This document shows, in pieces, positions 24,065-37,730 of a stretch of DNA of 64,000 nt; the stretch's first letter is position 1; each line of letters opens with the position of its first letter. A program made the translations under genes and the position numbers. The notes under the pieces were generated by a model. The model made no database searches and was not told the DNA's origin. It saw nothing but the letters and a program-made list of their open reading frames with translations. Source of the stretch: Adiantum capillus-veneris (lineage: Eukaryota; Streptophyta; Polypodiopsida; Polypodiales; Pteridaceae); the NCBI GenBank assembly GCA_014529385.2, contig CM043958.1:83825525-83889524 (forward strand). The letters are read 5' to 3'.

Positions 24065-26815
24065 TCAAAACATACGTCCTTCCATTTCCAAGTAGGCCTC
24101 AATTGACAAAGGAGGTTGGTCTTCTTCTTCTTCTTCTTGCGGAGAAACATCTTCTCTGATGGGTACATCGCCAGCTAATTGCAAAGTAGGTTGTTGATCT
24201 TGAAGGCTAGCCCACTTTTCTATATAAGCATGGGCCTTAGCAAATTTGAGAAGCCTAGTTGCTAAAGTTCCTTGCTCTTGCACGCTCTCAACTAAGCAGA
24301 TGACGTCTTTTTTTTGTAATCCTTCTTGTGCAACCAGAGAGCCATCACTAAACAGATCTACAAGCTTGAGATCTTCAAAATAGTATGTATGATTGTAGTG
24401 CTTGATGAAAACTCTTTTTTTGGCTTCCAAATATTGCAAATCTGACATGGCTTCATTTTTCTACTTGAAGCAAAATACAATCAATTGGCATGGGATGTTG
24501 TTTTGATCTCCTTCTCACTTCTTCAAATGCATTACTTTGTCCCATGAAGGCAATAACCACAAGGAATTGAATTACTCCTTTGCAAGGTGCTAATGGAAAG
24601 TGATGCAAGGCACCAGAACAATGGTAGCTCACATTATCTCCCATACTATGGAATGCACATTGCAATTTTGTGATTTTAGAGAAATCTATAAATGCAAGAA
24701 TCACAAATCCAGGATCAATTGAGCCTCCCAAAATAGCCAAAATCCCATCCAAAGCATTGCTAAATATCTCCTCACTCCAGTGCAAGTTGTCCCCATAGTA
24801 TTTTGTCAAGTCTAAAATGCATAAGCCAATAGGAATTTGGTTGTTGAAGTGGCGCTTCAAGTACATATTTCCTTCCATCTGTAGGTTCATCACATAGGTG
24901 GACCATGGCAAATCAAGAGACTCAAGTTTCTCCTTGTAAAGGTGAATTTCCCATTGTATGTATTTTATAGCTTCATCCAAAAAATTTATTTTCTTTGTAC
25001 CACGCTTCAAGCTATTTTTTAGCCATTACTCACATAGCATTATAATGGTTTTATAAAATGCATCATTGATTTTATACATGCTGACTATTTTCTCCAAATC
25101 TTTACACGGTGATGACTCATTCAAAGCATTGAAGTCTTCAAGAAGTGCGTCTTGAATGAGTTTGTCTTGTTTGAGTTGCTTGGTTCGATCATACATATCA
25201 ATTACATCACCATCTTTTGCACTCTTTGACAATGAAATCTTCTCATCTTTAATTTCTTCTTGAATGATCTTTACCTCTGATTCCTCAAGACTGCAAAGAA
25301 ATCTGAATACCGTTGTTGGGGGTTTCTTGTTCTCCTCCTTAAGCCTTTTAATAATTTCTAGCCAATAATCATAAACTTGATCCGAATATGTAACCATGTG
25401 TGCTTGTTTAGCAATCCAACTTGCTCCTGCACTCATTCTTGCCGATCAAAGAAAATTCTAGAAAGAAATATAACACCAATGAGAAGATTGAACTAAAGTG
25501 TTTAGTTAAAGACAATAAGAAAGAAGAAGAAAGACACTTACATCCCATCCAGCACGAGATGTATGTCCCTTTGCAACTCTAGTTGCTGCCCTTGATGGTC
25601 GTCCAGAATAGATCCATTGACTTTGCAAATGCCACAATATTTGACTGTAAGGTTGCTTGACATACAATGCTTTAGCCTCATCATTTGCAATGGTAGATAT
25701 AGCAATTGCAACCATTGGAGGAGCATTTACAACAATACGATCCTTTCAAAATTTATACACGTCAATCAATCTTTGAAATATCTCATTGTTTTTTTGTTCA
25801 TTGTGAAGCAAAAATTTTGTGGCATAAATTGAATGTTGGCCATCAAGAATCCAATAATGATCATCTTGTAGTTTACCCTCTTGTACCTCTTCTACTGCCA
25901 AAGGTGTACCCTTCTTTGCCTTTGCATTTTGAACAGGCATTAAATATGCACACATTCCAGGCTTAGTTGTACTCCAAGAAAATCCAAATAACATGTTTCC
26001 AGCATGTTTTCCATCAATAGTACGTACATTATAGTGATCAGGAGTCAGCCAACAATTTTGAATAGGGATATGAAACTCCTTATATTGGAAAGGGACATAG
26101 CTTATATACTTATTCATTCCACCTGTATCTTTTTCTTGTCCTTTCATGGCCTCTGTCTCTAGAGTTTCTAGATCCACGATTCTCATCTTGGACATTGAAC
26201 CATGTGTTGAGGATGCTAGAGATGCATTGTCTACATCCAAAATAGAACTAGTCTCCTTAGGTGCTACTTTTTGCACTTTGACTTTCTTGTTATAGGTGGT
26301 CATGAAGCTTTCACCTTCTTTCCCTGTAGTGTGGCTATGATGGAGCTTTGAAGTTGATCTACTGTGACACCTTGAGTTGACTCTTCAATCTTTCATCCTC
26401 GAGAAAACATTGTCTCATCTTTATTTTGAGACATGTGTGAAATTGCATATGCTCCTGGAGATAATTGGAATTCTTGATTCATTGGGACTACAATATCAAT
26501 GTATTCCACCTGTGGATGACGATCAACTGCAGAGATAGAGGCTTCCACTACTTGGCCAACATCTTCAAATAGAATTTCATTCTCTTCTTTGCAATAAACG
26601 AATGCACCTTATGAAATTGTGCACCCTCCACACCATGTATATCTAGATACCAGTTCCTTTGATCATTGCAAGTATAGGCAATTGAGACAACCACCCTTGT
26701 AACCTTTCTTATTGGTACCATATCTTCTTGGAAAAAAACAAATTTAGTTGTTACTAAATAATATAGTCCACCACTTGTCCAACCTACTTCCAAGGTGGTT
26801 TGTAGGTCCACCACT
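24065..26815 (-). pseudogene. ParB-like plus DNA-methyltransferase-like protein, decayed
   Basis: Reads from about 26815 down. The N-terminal part is unassigned, in two frames (26814-26548 and about 26590-26300). Next, 26303-25746 carries HYWILDGQHSIYATKFLL, resembling the DGxH core of ParB/sulfiredoxin-type domains. After TGA (25746) the same frame continues to a splice donor GGGAT|GTAAGTG (exon ends 25542). The segment 25436-25026 is helical and charged. The segment 25010-24453 contains CILDLTKYYGDN and a hydrophobic run resembling the DPPY region of a beta-class N4/N6 DNA methyltransferase. A one-base shift in an A run (about 24455) leads to LVDLFSDGSLV followed by ICLVES, resembling the DLFxGxGT SAM-binding motif. 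The order DPPY-like then FxGxG-like is the beta-class order. An acidic tail (EEEEE) ends the protein. The DPPY and GxG residues are degenerate. Family call is from motif memory; stops and shifts suggest a pseudogene. Confidence 0.45.
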
Positions 26816-29800
26816 TTTCCAAGCTAGCTCTACTGAAACAAGATATCTCTATTGTTTCAAGGTCAATGTGTGAATGGAGTGTAGCTACTATGTATATTAG
26901 CATGAATGGTTTGGGGCAAAGGTCCACCACTTGTCCAACCTACTATCCATTGTGTTATGGAAGCTTTAAACCAAGGTGGCTTGAAGGTCCACCACCTGTC
27001 CAAGCTAGCTCTATTGAAACAAGCTATCTCTATTGTTTCAAGGTCAATTTGTGAATTGAGTGTAGCTACTATGTTTACTACCATGGATGGTTTGGGACAT
27101 AGGTACATGCCTTGTCCAACCTACTATCCATTGTGTTATGGAGGTTTTAGCTCAAGGTGGTTTAAAGGTCCACCACATGTCCAAGGTAGTTCTATTGAAA
27201 CAAGCTATCTATGTTTCAAGGTCAATGTGTGAATGGAGTGTATTTACTATGTCTATTAGCATGGATGGTTTAGTGAAGAGGTCCACCGTTTTTCCAACCT
27301 ACTATCCATTGTGTTCTGGAGGTTTTTGCCCTAGGTGGTTTGAAGGTCCACCACCTGTCCAAGCTAGATCTATTGAAAGAATCTATCTCTTTTGTTTCAA
27401 GGTCAATGTGTGAAAGGAGTGCAGCTACTATATTTACTACCATGGATGTCTTCGTATAGAGGTCCACCCCTTCTCCAACCTACTAATCATTGTGTTATGG
27501 AGGTTTTAGCCCATAGTGGTTTAAAGGTCCACCATTTGTCCAAGCTAGCTCTATTGAATAGTCCTATCACTATTGTTTTAAGGTCGTATTGTGAATGGAG
27601 TGTAGCTATTAGATTTACTACCATGGACGGTTTGGGAGAGAGGTCCACCACTTATCCAACCTACTATCCATTGTTTTCTTGAGGTTTTAGACGAGGTTGG
27701 TTTGAAGGTCCACCACCCATCCAATCTAGATAAATTGCACAAAGCTATCTCTATTGTTTCAAATTCAATGTGTAAATGGAGTATACATACTTTTTTTACT
27801 ACCATCGATGGTTTGGGGAAAAGCTCCACCAATTTTTCAACCTACTATCCATTGTGTTATGGAGGTTTTAGCCCAAGAGTGTTTGAAGGTCCACCACCTG
27901 TTCAAGCTAGCTCCATTGAAAGACGATATCTCTATTGTTTCAAGGTCAATGTATGAATGGAGTGTAGCTACTTTGTTTACTACCATGGATGGTTTGGGGT
28001 AGAGGTCCACCACTTATCCAACCTACTATCCATTGTGTTATGGAGGTTTTAGCCCAAGGTTGTTTTAAGGTCCACCACCTGTCCAAGCTAGCTCTATTGA
28101 AAGAAGCTATCTCTTTTATTTGAAGGTAAATGTGTGAATGGAGTGTAACTACTATGTTTATTACCATGGATATTATGGGGCAGAGGTCCACCACTTGTCC
28201 AACCTACTATCGATTGTGTTATGGAGGTTTTATCCCTGGGTGGTTTCAAGGTGGACCACTTGTTTAAGCTATCTCTAATGTTTCAAGGTCAATGTGTGAA
28301 TGGAGTGTAGCTACTATCACTATTACCATGGATGGTTTGGGGCATCGTCCACAACTTGTCCAACCTACTATCCATTGCGTTATGGTGGGTTTAGCTCAAG
28401 GTGGTTTGAAGGTCCACCCCTGGTCCAGGCTAGCTCTATTCACCATAGTCGTATCTCTATTTTTTGAAGGTCAATGTGTGAATGTAGTGTAGCTATTGTG
28501 TTTACTACCATGGATGGTCTGGGGAAGACATCCACCACTTGTCCAACCTACTATCTGTTGTGTTATAAATTTTTTATCCCAAGGTGGTTTGAAGGTCCAC
28601 CACCTGTGTAAGCTAGCTCTTTGAAAGAAGCTATCTCTATTCTTTGAAGGTCAATGTGTGAATGGAGTGTAGCTACTATGTTTACTACCATGGATGTTTT
28701 GGGGTAGAGGTCCACCGCTTCTCCAACCTACTATCCATTGTGTTATGGAGGTTTTAGCCCTGTGGTTTTAAAGTCAATCTGTGAATGGAGTGTAGCTACT
28801 ATGTTTACTACCATGGATGGTTTAGGGCAGAGGCCTACCACTTGTCCAACCTACTAACCATTGTGTAATGAAGGTTTTAGTCCAAAATGGTTGAAGGTCC
28901 ACCACCTATCCATGCTAGCTCTATTGAATATTCCTATCTCTAGTGTGATCACGTGGATGGTTTGGAGTAGAGGTCGAGCACTTTTTCAACCTACTATCAA
29001 TTATGTTATTGAGGTTTTAGCCCAAGGTGGTTTAAAGGCCCACCTCCTGTCCAAGCTAGATCTATTGAATAAAGCTATCTTTATTGTTTGAAGGTCAATG
29101 TGTGAATGGAGTAGAGCTACTATGTTCACTACCATTGATGGTCTGGGACAGAGGTCCACCACTTGTATGAACTACTAACCATTATGCAATGGAGGTTTTG
29201 GCCCAAGGTTGTTTGAAGATCCACCACCTATCCAAGCTAGCTCTATTGAAAGAATCTATCACTATTGTTTGAAGGTTAAAGTGTGAATAGAGTCTAGCTA
29301 CTATGTTTACTACCATGGAGGGTTTGGCACAGAGGTCCATCACTTTTCGAGCCTACTAACCATTGTGTTATGGAGGTTTTAGCCCAAGGTGGTTTGAAGG
29401 TCCACCACCTGTCCAAGCTAGCTCTATTGAATAGTCCTATCTCTACTCTGATAGCGTGCATGGTTTGGGATAGAGGTCTAATACCTGTCCAACCTACTAC
29501 CCATTGTTTTGAAGGTCCACCACTTGTCCAAGCTAGCTCTATTGAAAGAAGCTATCTCTATTTTTTGAAGGTCAATGTGTGAATGGAGTTTAATTACTAT
29601 ATTTACTACCATGGATGGTTTGGGTAGAGGACCATCACTTGTCCAAACTACTAGCCATTGTGTTATGCAGGTTTTAGCCCTATGTGGTTTGAAGGTCAAC
29701 CACGTGTCCAAGATCCCTCTATTCAATAGTCATATCTCTACTTTGTTAGCATGGATGGTTTTGGCTAGAGGTCCAACACTTGTCCAACCTACTATCCATT

Positions 29801-32800
29801 GTGTTATGGATGTTTTAGGCCAAGGCAGTTTGAAGGTCCACCACCTATCCACGCTAGATATATTGAAAGAAACTATCTCTATTATTAGAAGGTCAATGTG
29901 TGAATGGAGTGTAGCTACTATGTTTACTACTATGGATGGTTTGAGGTAGAGCTCCACCACTTGTCGAACCTACTATCCATTGTGTTATGGAGGTTTAAGT
30001 CCAAGGTGATTTGAAAGTCCGCTACCTATCCAAGCTAGCTCTATTTAAAAAAGCTATCTCTATTTGTTTGAAGGTCAATTTGTAAATGGAGTGTAGCTAC
30101 TATGTTTACTACCATCGATGGTTTGCGACAAAAGTCAACCACTTGCCAACCTACTTTCCATTGTGTTCTAGAGGTTTTAGCTCAAGTTAGTTTGAAGGTC
30201 CACCACCTATCTAAACTAAATCTATTAAACAAAGCTATCTCTATTGTTCAAAGTCAGTGTGTGGGAATGGAGTGTAGCTACTTTGTTTACTACCATGGAT
30301 GGTATGGGGTAGAGGTCCACCACTTGTCCAATCTACTATCCATTGTGCTAGGGAGGTTTTAGCCCAAGATTGTCTGAAGGTCCACCACCTGTCCAAACTA
30401 GCTCCTTTGCAAGAAGCTATCTCTATTTTTTCAAGGTCAATGTGTGAATGGAGTGTAGCTACTTTTTTATTACCATGGATGGTTTGGGACAGAGGTCCAC
30501 CGCTTGTCCAAACTACTATCTATTGTGTTATTGAGGTTTTAGCCTAAGATTGTTTGTAGTTCCACCACATGTCCAAGCTAGCTCTATTTAATAGTCCTAT
30601 CTCTAGTCTGATCACTTGGATGGTTTGGGATACTTGTCCAACCTACTAGCCGTTGGGTTATGGAGGTTATATCCCATGGTGGTTTAAAGGTCCATCACCT
30701 GTCCAAGCTAGCTCTATTGAATAGTCCTATCTCTAGTCTAATGACATCAATGGTATTGAGGTTTTAGCCCAAGTTGGTTTGAAGGTCCACCACCTGTCCA
30801 AGCTAAATACATTTAAAGAAGCTATCTCTATTGTTTGAAGGTCAATGTGTGAATGAAGAAGAGCTACTATGTTTACTAACATTGATGGTTTGGGACAGAG
30901 GTCCACCACTTGTCCAACCTACTAACCATTGCGTTATGGAGATTTTAGCCCAAGGTTGTTTGAACATCCACCACCTATCCAAGCTAGCTCTATTGAAAGA
31001 ATCTATCATTATTGTTTGAAGGTTAAAGTGTGAATGGAGTCTAGCTACTTTGTTAACTACCATGGAGGGTTTGGGATAGAGGTCTATTACTTGTCCAACC
31101 TACTAACCATTGTGTTATGGAGGTTTTAGCCCAAGGTGGTTTGAAGGTCATGACTACCTATCCAAGCTAGTTCTATTGAATAGTCCTATCCCTACTCTTA
31201 TAGCGTGGATGGTTTGGGGTAGAGCTCTAACACTTGTCCAACCTACTATCCATTGTGAGTTTTTAGCTCAAGGTGGTTTGAAGGTCCACCAACTGTCCAA
31301 GCTAGCTCTATTGAATGAAGCTATCTCTATTGTTTGAAGGTCAATGTGTGAATGGAGTGTAACTATTGTGTTTAGTACCATGGGTGGGTTGGGTAGAGGA
31401 CCATTACCTATCCAACCTATTAGCCATTGTATTATGCAGGTTTTATCCCTATGTGGTCTGAAGGTCAACCACCAATACAAGCTCGCTCTATTGAATAGTC
31501 CTATCTCTACTCTCATAGCGTGGAGGGTTTTGGCTAGAGGTCCAAAACTTGTCCAACCTACTATCCATTGTGTTATGGAGGTTTTAGCCCAAGGCGGTTT
31601 GAAGGTCCACCACCTATCCAAGCCACATCTATTGAAAGAAGCTATCTCTATTGTTTGAAGGTCAATGTGTGAATGGAGTTTAGCTACTATGTTTACTACC
31701 ATGGATGGTTTGGGGTAGAGATCCACCACTTTTCCAACCTACTATCCATTGTGTTATGGAGGTTTAAGTCCAAGGTGGTGTGAAGGTCCACCATCTGTCC
31801 AAGCTAGCTCTATTGAAAGAATCTATCTCTATTGTTTGGAGGTCAATTTGTGAATGGAGTGTAACTACTATGTTTGCTACCATGGGTAGAGGTCCACCAC
31901 TTGTCCAACCTACTTTCCATTGTGTTCACGTTGGTTTGAAGGTCCACTACCTATCCAAGCTAGATGTATTGAACAAAGCTATCTCTATTGTTTCAAAGTC
32001 AGTGTGTGAATGGAGTGTAGCTACTTTGTTCACTACCATAGATGGTTTGGGGGAAAGGTTCACCACTTGTCCAACCTACTATCCATTGTGTTATGAAGGT
32101 TTTAGCCCAAGATTGTTTGAAGGTCCACTACCTGTCCAAGCTAACTTCTTTGAAAGAAGCTATCTCTATTGTTTGAAGGTCAATGTGTGAATGAAGTGTA
32201 GCTACTTTTTCTACTACCATGGATGGTTTAGGGTAGAGGTCCACCACTTGTCCAACCTACTATCTATTGTGTTATGGAGGTTTTAGCCCAAGGTTGTTTG
32301 AAGGTCCACCACCTATCCAAGCTAGCTCTATTCAATAGTCCTATCTCTAGTCTCATCACATGTATGGTTTGGGATAGAGGTCCACTATTTGTCCAACCTA
32401 CTAACCATTGTGTTATGGAGGTTTTAGCCCATGGTGGTTTGAAGGTCCACCACCTGTCCAAGCTAGCTCTATTGAATAGTCCTATCTCTATTGTTTGAAG
32501 GTCAATGTGTGAATGGAGTGTAGCTACTATGTTTACTACGAGGGATGGTATGGGCAAAGGTCCACCATTTGTCCAACCTACTAACCATTGTGTTATGGAG
32601 ATTTTAGCCCAAGGTGGTTTTAAAGTCCATCACTTGTCCAAACTAGCTCTATTGAATAGTCCTATCTCTACTGCGATAGCATGGATAGTTTCGGGTAGAG
32701 GTCCAACACTTGTCCAACCTACTATTCATTGTGTTATTTAGGTCTTAGTCCAAGGTGGTTTGAAGGTCCACCACCTGTCCAAGCTAGCTCTATTGAATAG

Positions 32801-33135
32801 TCCTATCTCTATTGTTTGAAGGTCAATGTGTGAATGGAGTGTAGCTACTATGTTTACTACTAGGGATGGTCTTAGGCAGAGGTCCACCACTTGTCCAACC
32901 TACTATCGCTTGTGTTATAAAGGTTTTAGCCCAAGTTGGTTTTAAGGTCCATCACTTGTCCAAGCTAGCTCTATTGAAAGAAGCTATCTCTATTTTTCTT
33001 GAAGGTCAATGTGTGAATGGAGGTAACTATCATATTTACCTCCATGGACGGTTTGGGGAAGAGGTCCACCACTTGTCCAACCTATTATCCATTGTGCTTT
33101 GTTTTAAGGTCCACCACTTGTCCAAGCTAGCTCGT
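26770..33135. repeat. 181-bp satellite array (about 35 monomers), with 141-bp variant monomers
   Basis: From 26921 the monomer start GGTCCACCACTTGTCCAACC recurs every ~181 bp (26921, 27102, 27282 and on). Each monomer has two near-copies of an 18-bp core: GGTCCACCACTTGTCCAA (before CCTACTATCCATTGTG) and GGTCCACCACCTGTCCAA (before GCTAGCTCTATTGAA), ~75 bp apart. Shorter 141-bp monomers, for example 32238-32379, carry GAATAGTCCTATCTCTA and lack the GGTCAATGTGTGAATGGAG segment. Recombinant types also occur. Copies differ by several percent. ORFs across the array are repeat artefacts on both strands. Confidence 0.95.
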
Positions 33136-33139
33136 TTTG

Positions 33140-33380
33140 AATGAAACAACCTAAATGTAAATAATCCCGTCTAAATTTGAATAAAACCACCCAAATTTAA
33201 TTAATCCCGCCTAAATTCAAATGAAGTCGCTCAAATTTAAATAGTCCCACCTAAATCAACTTCACCGTCTTGCTTAAATTCAAATTTTCCTATTCAGATT
33301 CAATTTGAAAGCAAGTTTAGTTAAAAGGATGTCTTTGTCCGCCTAAATTCAAATCCACCCTTGTTGAATCACATTTTTTG
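33140..33380. repeat. Short degenerate repeat after the satellite
   Basis: Words such as AATCCCGCCTAAATT and CGCCTAAATTCAAAT recur about every 30-40 bp directly beyond the last satellite monomer. Confidence 0.55.
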
Positions 33381-33792
33381 CATCTATAGCCAAACAAGGT
33401 CCACCACTTGCCCAACCAGTAACACCAAGAAAAAACCCAACATTATACGTCCATCAAAATTCGAGCTCACATATTTTATATTTCAGCCATTTCAGAAACA
33501 ATAGACAAAGGAAGTAGCCATCAGCAACTCAACAAAAACCAACCATTTGGCCAAACAAAGATTTAAGCAATTGACACAAGTATGTCGACTTGTTATTCAC
33601 GTTTACTATTAATACACTATGTATTTAATATTACACAAACAATATATTTTCATATATCTGTGTGTTTGAAATATGTGTATCTGCATAGTAATACAATATG
33701 TCTATTTGCATAATAACAATACTAAAACCTAAAACCTAAAAACGTAATTATGTCTCTTTGAAAAAAATTATGACAAAGAATTGATGAGAGAG

Positions 33793-33913
<121 letters not shown>

Positions 33914-33929
33914 TACCTGTTCTACTGTG

Positions 33930-34215
33930 TCGACTTGTTTTGCTATGTCAATGTGTTCCGCAATAGCGACCTGCTCTGCAATAACAACCTGATTTGCAAT
34001 AGCGACCTGCTATGTGATGGTGCAACCTATTGTGCGATGGAGACCTGCTCGATGATGGTAATAGCGACCTGTTTTCTCAGATGGTGATGGAGAACTATTC
34101 TCCGGTGTTGACCTGCTCTCTGATGGAAATACCACTTGCAATAGCAACCTGGTTTGCAATAGTAACCTGCTCTACGATGGCGACTTGCTCGGTGATGGCA
34201 ATATTGACATGTTCC
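33930..34215. repeat. 18-bp minisatellite
   Basis: Unit GCAATAGCGACCTGCTCT and variants (GCAATAACAACCTGATTT, GCAATAGTAACCTGCTCT), with degenerate stretches between. A multiple of three, it reads as a hexapeptide repeat (AIANQV, AIVEQV) on the minus strand from 34301. No gene context supports translation. Confidence 0.7.
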
Positions 34216-34999
34216 TCTGATGACGACCTATGCAACAATACATATTTCGTGTTGTGCGTGAAAGCAACCCTAGGTTTGTGTTTTTTGTGTGCAAATTCCA
34301 CGTAAGCAGCGAACGTGGCCTTTAAGATTAGAAGGATAATGACCTAAATCGTGGTTTGTGCCTCATGGCACATATGGGACCTAAACTTCAAATATAGTCT
34401 TTTTTGAGTTTTATTATCCTATTTCAAGTCCAAGTTGCCTGTCTTGTCATAACTTTTGACTGGGAACTCAGAATATAGCAACCAAGGGCTAGGATGAAAG
34501 CTTGCAAGAGAATGCACACACCTATAGTTTTGGTTATAAAGGCGTTTCTTAATACCTTTTCCAAGTCAAAACTTTTGATGTACCAAACTTAAGCATCCTA
34601 ACCCTAAAAAGTCTGGAGAGACACAAGTTTCATATCAGGTTCAAAGGCCACCTACATAGAATTAAAGCACAAAAAGGGAAAATTAAGTTGTTCATATTCC
34701 CAAAAGCTATCACATATCTTCACTTGAAAACCAATCTATTAACGATGTGATAAAGGACGAATGGTCAGGGAATTGATGGAAGTAGCACCGCTGGTAGACC
34801 TTCCTATATCATATAGCTTCTTGGCCAAAAGGGTAATCAAAATAGAGACAAAGTCACGTTATTAAACCGGTCTTAGACTCTTCCATGACTACTTCTATTG
34901 CTTTTTGAGCCCTTCCCATAGGGAAGCAAGATCTTAGCCCAAAACCTACATGACTCACTTGTTCAACATGTAGTCTAACATAGTAGGCCTAGTCCACTA
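34216..34999. other. Gene-free spacer
   Basis: No repeat or supported ORF. Confidence 0.5.
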
Positions 35000-35956
35000 T
35001 TTGCCACCGGGACCCACCGTCAATTGTCCAACCAGTTTGGTATTGAATTAGTATTTTACCTTCAGCATTGGCCATTAAAACTAAGTCCACCACTTGCCCT
35101 ATCCATTGCCACCACTTGTTTCGCCTGCCAACCACTTTGTTTTTGCATTAGTAGTTCACCTGAGTCATGGACCATTGAAACTAGGTCCACCACTTGTCCA
35201 AGTTGTACTAATCTAACATAGCACTATCCGCCACTAGGTTCCATTGCCACATGTCCAACCTTTTTTTTCTTGCATTAATATTTCACCTTTGACATTGGCC
35301 ATTAAAATTAGGTCCACCACTTGTCCAAGCTATACTTCTAGTAGGCCTCGTCCACTTCCACCACTTGTTCTGCTTGCCAACCACTTTGTTTTTGCATTAG
35401 TAGTTCACCTTAGTCATGGGAAATTAAAACTAGTTCCACCACTTGTCCAAGTTGTACTACTCTAAAATAGCACTATCCGCGACTGGGTTCCACCCCGTCA
35501 ATTGTCCAACCACTTTGTTCTTGCATTAATATTTCACCTTTGGAATTGGCCATTAAAACTAGATAGTAAAATTGGTCCACTATCCACCACTTGCTCCACC
35601 ACCAACCAACTCCTTCTTGCATTTGTAGTTCACCGTTGGCATTGGCCATCAAAACTAGTCCACCACTTGTCCAGGCTATACTCTTATTAGGCCTCATCCA
35701 CTTTCCACCACTTGGTATTCCCACCAACCATTTTGGGTTTTCATTAATATTTCACCTTAGTCATTGGCCATTAAAGCTAGGTCCACCACTTGTCCAAGCT
35801 ATGCTTGAACATAGTAACCCTAGTCCACTATCCACCACCCACCACTTTGTTCTTGCATTAGTAGTTCAACTTCAAAAAGGGCTACTTGGAGATTGGAAAT
35901 TGAAATTGGTCATTAAAAGTAGGTCCACCACTTTTCCAACCTTGCTTACATTTTCA
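35000..35956. repeat. Second array type sharing the GGTCCACCACTTGTCCAA core
   Basis: Units of about 120-130 bp contain TTGCATTAGTAGTTCACC or TTGCATTAATATTTCACC, then ATTGGCCATTAAAACTAG, then the core, then GCTAT or GTTGTAC. Apart from the core the sequence differs from the 181-bp monomer, so the two arrays share only the motif. Confidence 0.8.
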
Positions 35957-36166
35957 GAAGCAATGACTACTTGGACACTAGTTCACCTTGGACAATGAGC
36001 TTTAAACTAGGTCCACCACTTGTCCAAGCTATGTCACTAAAATAGCGAGGGATTCTTGAGCCAATATCCACCACTTCTCAAACCTTGCTTCCATTGAAAG
36101 AATTAAGGACTACTTGGACATTGAGATGTAAGTTCTATAGTAGTTTAGTGATTACATTAGAACTAG
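35957..36166. repeat. Left copy of a ~210-240-bp direct repeat flanking a satellite block
   Basis: Begins TGACTACTTGGACACTAG and ends near ACATTAGAACTAGGTCCA. The matching copy is at about 37731-37970. Confidence 0.75.
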
Positions 36167-37730
36167 GTCCAACCTACTACCCGTTATCTTATGGAGGCTT
36201 TAGCCCTAAGTGGTTTTAAGGTCCACCACCTCTCCAAGCTAGCTCTATTGAAAGAAGCTATCTCTATTGTTTCAATGTCAATGTGTCAATGGAGTGTAGC
36301 TACTATTTTTATTACCATGGATGGTTTGGGGCAGAGGTCCACCACTTATCCAACCTACCATCCATTGTGTCATGGAGGCTTTAGCATAAGGTGGTTTGAA
36401 GTTCCAACACCTGTCCAAGCTACCTCTACTGAAAAAACCTATCTCTATTGTTTCAAGGTCAATGTGTGAATGGAGTGTACCTACTATGTTTACTACCATG
36501 GATGGTTTGAAGCAGAGGTCCACCACTTGTCCAACCTACTATCCACTATGTTATGGATGCTTTAGCCCAGTATGGTTTGAAGGTCCACCACCTGTCCAAT
36601 CTAGTTGTACTGAAACAAGCTATCTCTATTGTTTCAAGGTCAATGTGTAAATGGAGTGTAGCTACTATGTCTATTAGCATGGAAGGTCTCAGGGAGAGGT
36701 CCACCACTTCTCCAACCTACTATCCATTGTGTTATGGAGTATTTAACCCAAGGTGGTTTATTGAAGGTTTAACACATGTCCAAGCTAGATATATTGAAAG
36801 AAGTTATCTCTATTATTTCAAGATTAGTGGTGAAAGAATGGAGTGGAGCTACTATGTTTATTGTGGATGGTTTGGAGCAGAGGTCCACCACTTGTCCAAC
36901 CTACTAAACATTGTGTTATGGAGGTTTTAGCCCAAAGCGGTTTGAAGGTCCCCCACCTATCTATTGAAAGACGCTATCTCTATTGTTTCAAGGTCATTGT
37001 GTGAATGGAGCCGAGCTACTATGTTTACTACCATGTATGGTTTGGGATAGAGGTCCACCACTTGCCCAACCTACTAATCATTGTGTTATGGAGGTTTTAG
37101 CCCGTGGTGGTTTGAAGGCTCACCACTTGTCCAAGATAGTTCTATTGAATAGTCCTATCTCCGTTATTTGAATGTCAAAGTTTGAATGGAGTGTAGCTAC
37201 TATGTTTACTACCATGGATGGTTTGGGGAAGAGGTCCACCACTTGTCCAACCCACTATCCATTTCTGTCCAAGCTAGCTCTATTGAAAAGTCCTACCTCT
37301 ATTGTTTGAATGTCATCTGTGAATGGAGTGTAGCTACTATGTTTACTACCATGGATGGTTTGGGATAGAGGTCCACCATTTTACCAACCTACTAACCATT
37401 GCGTTATGGAATTTTTAGCCCAAGGTGGTTTGAAGGTCCACCACTTGTCCAAGCTAGCTCTATTGAATAGTCCTATTTCTAATGTTTGAAGGTCAATGTG
37501 TGAATGGAATGTAGCTACTATGTTTACTACCAGGGATGGTCTGGGCAGAGGTCCGCCACTTGTCCAACCTACTAACCATTGTGTTATGGAGGTTTTAGCC
37601 CAAGGTGGTTTTAAGGTCCACCACTTGTCCAAGCTATCTCTATTGAAAGAAACTATCTCTATTGTTTCAAGGTCAATAGCTGAATGGCGTGGAGCTACTA
37701 TGTTTACTACCATGGATGGTTTGGGGCAAT
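36167..37730. repeat. 181-bp satellite, second block (about 8-9 monomers)
   Basis: Same monomer and core as the 26.9-33.1 kb array, in the same orientation, with both long and short monomers. It is bounded by a direct repeat on both sides. Confidence 0.9.

Noticed and set aside
20435-26815. U-to-C RNA editing to repair the TAA/TAG/TGA codons, as in fern or hornwort organelles
   Set aside because: The context is nuclear (LTR elements, satellites, spliceosomal introns), and frameshifts that editing cannot repair are also present.
26860-33150. Many ORFs of 60-150 codons on both strands in the satellite
   Set aside because: They all follow the 181-bp repeat in different frames on both strands, with no start context or domain; repeat artefacts.
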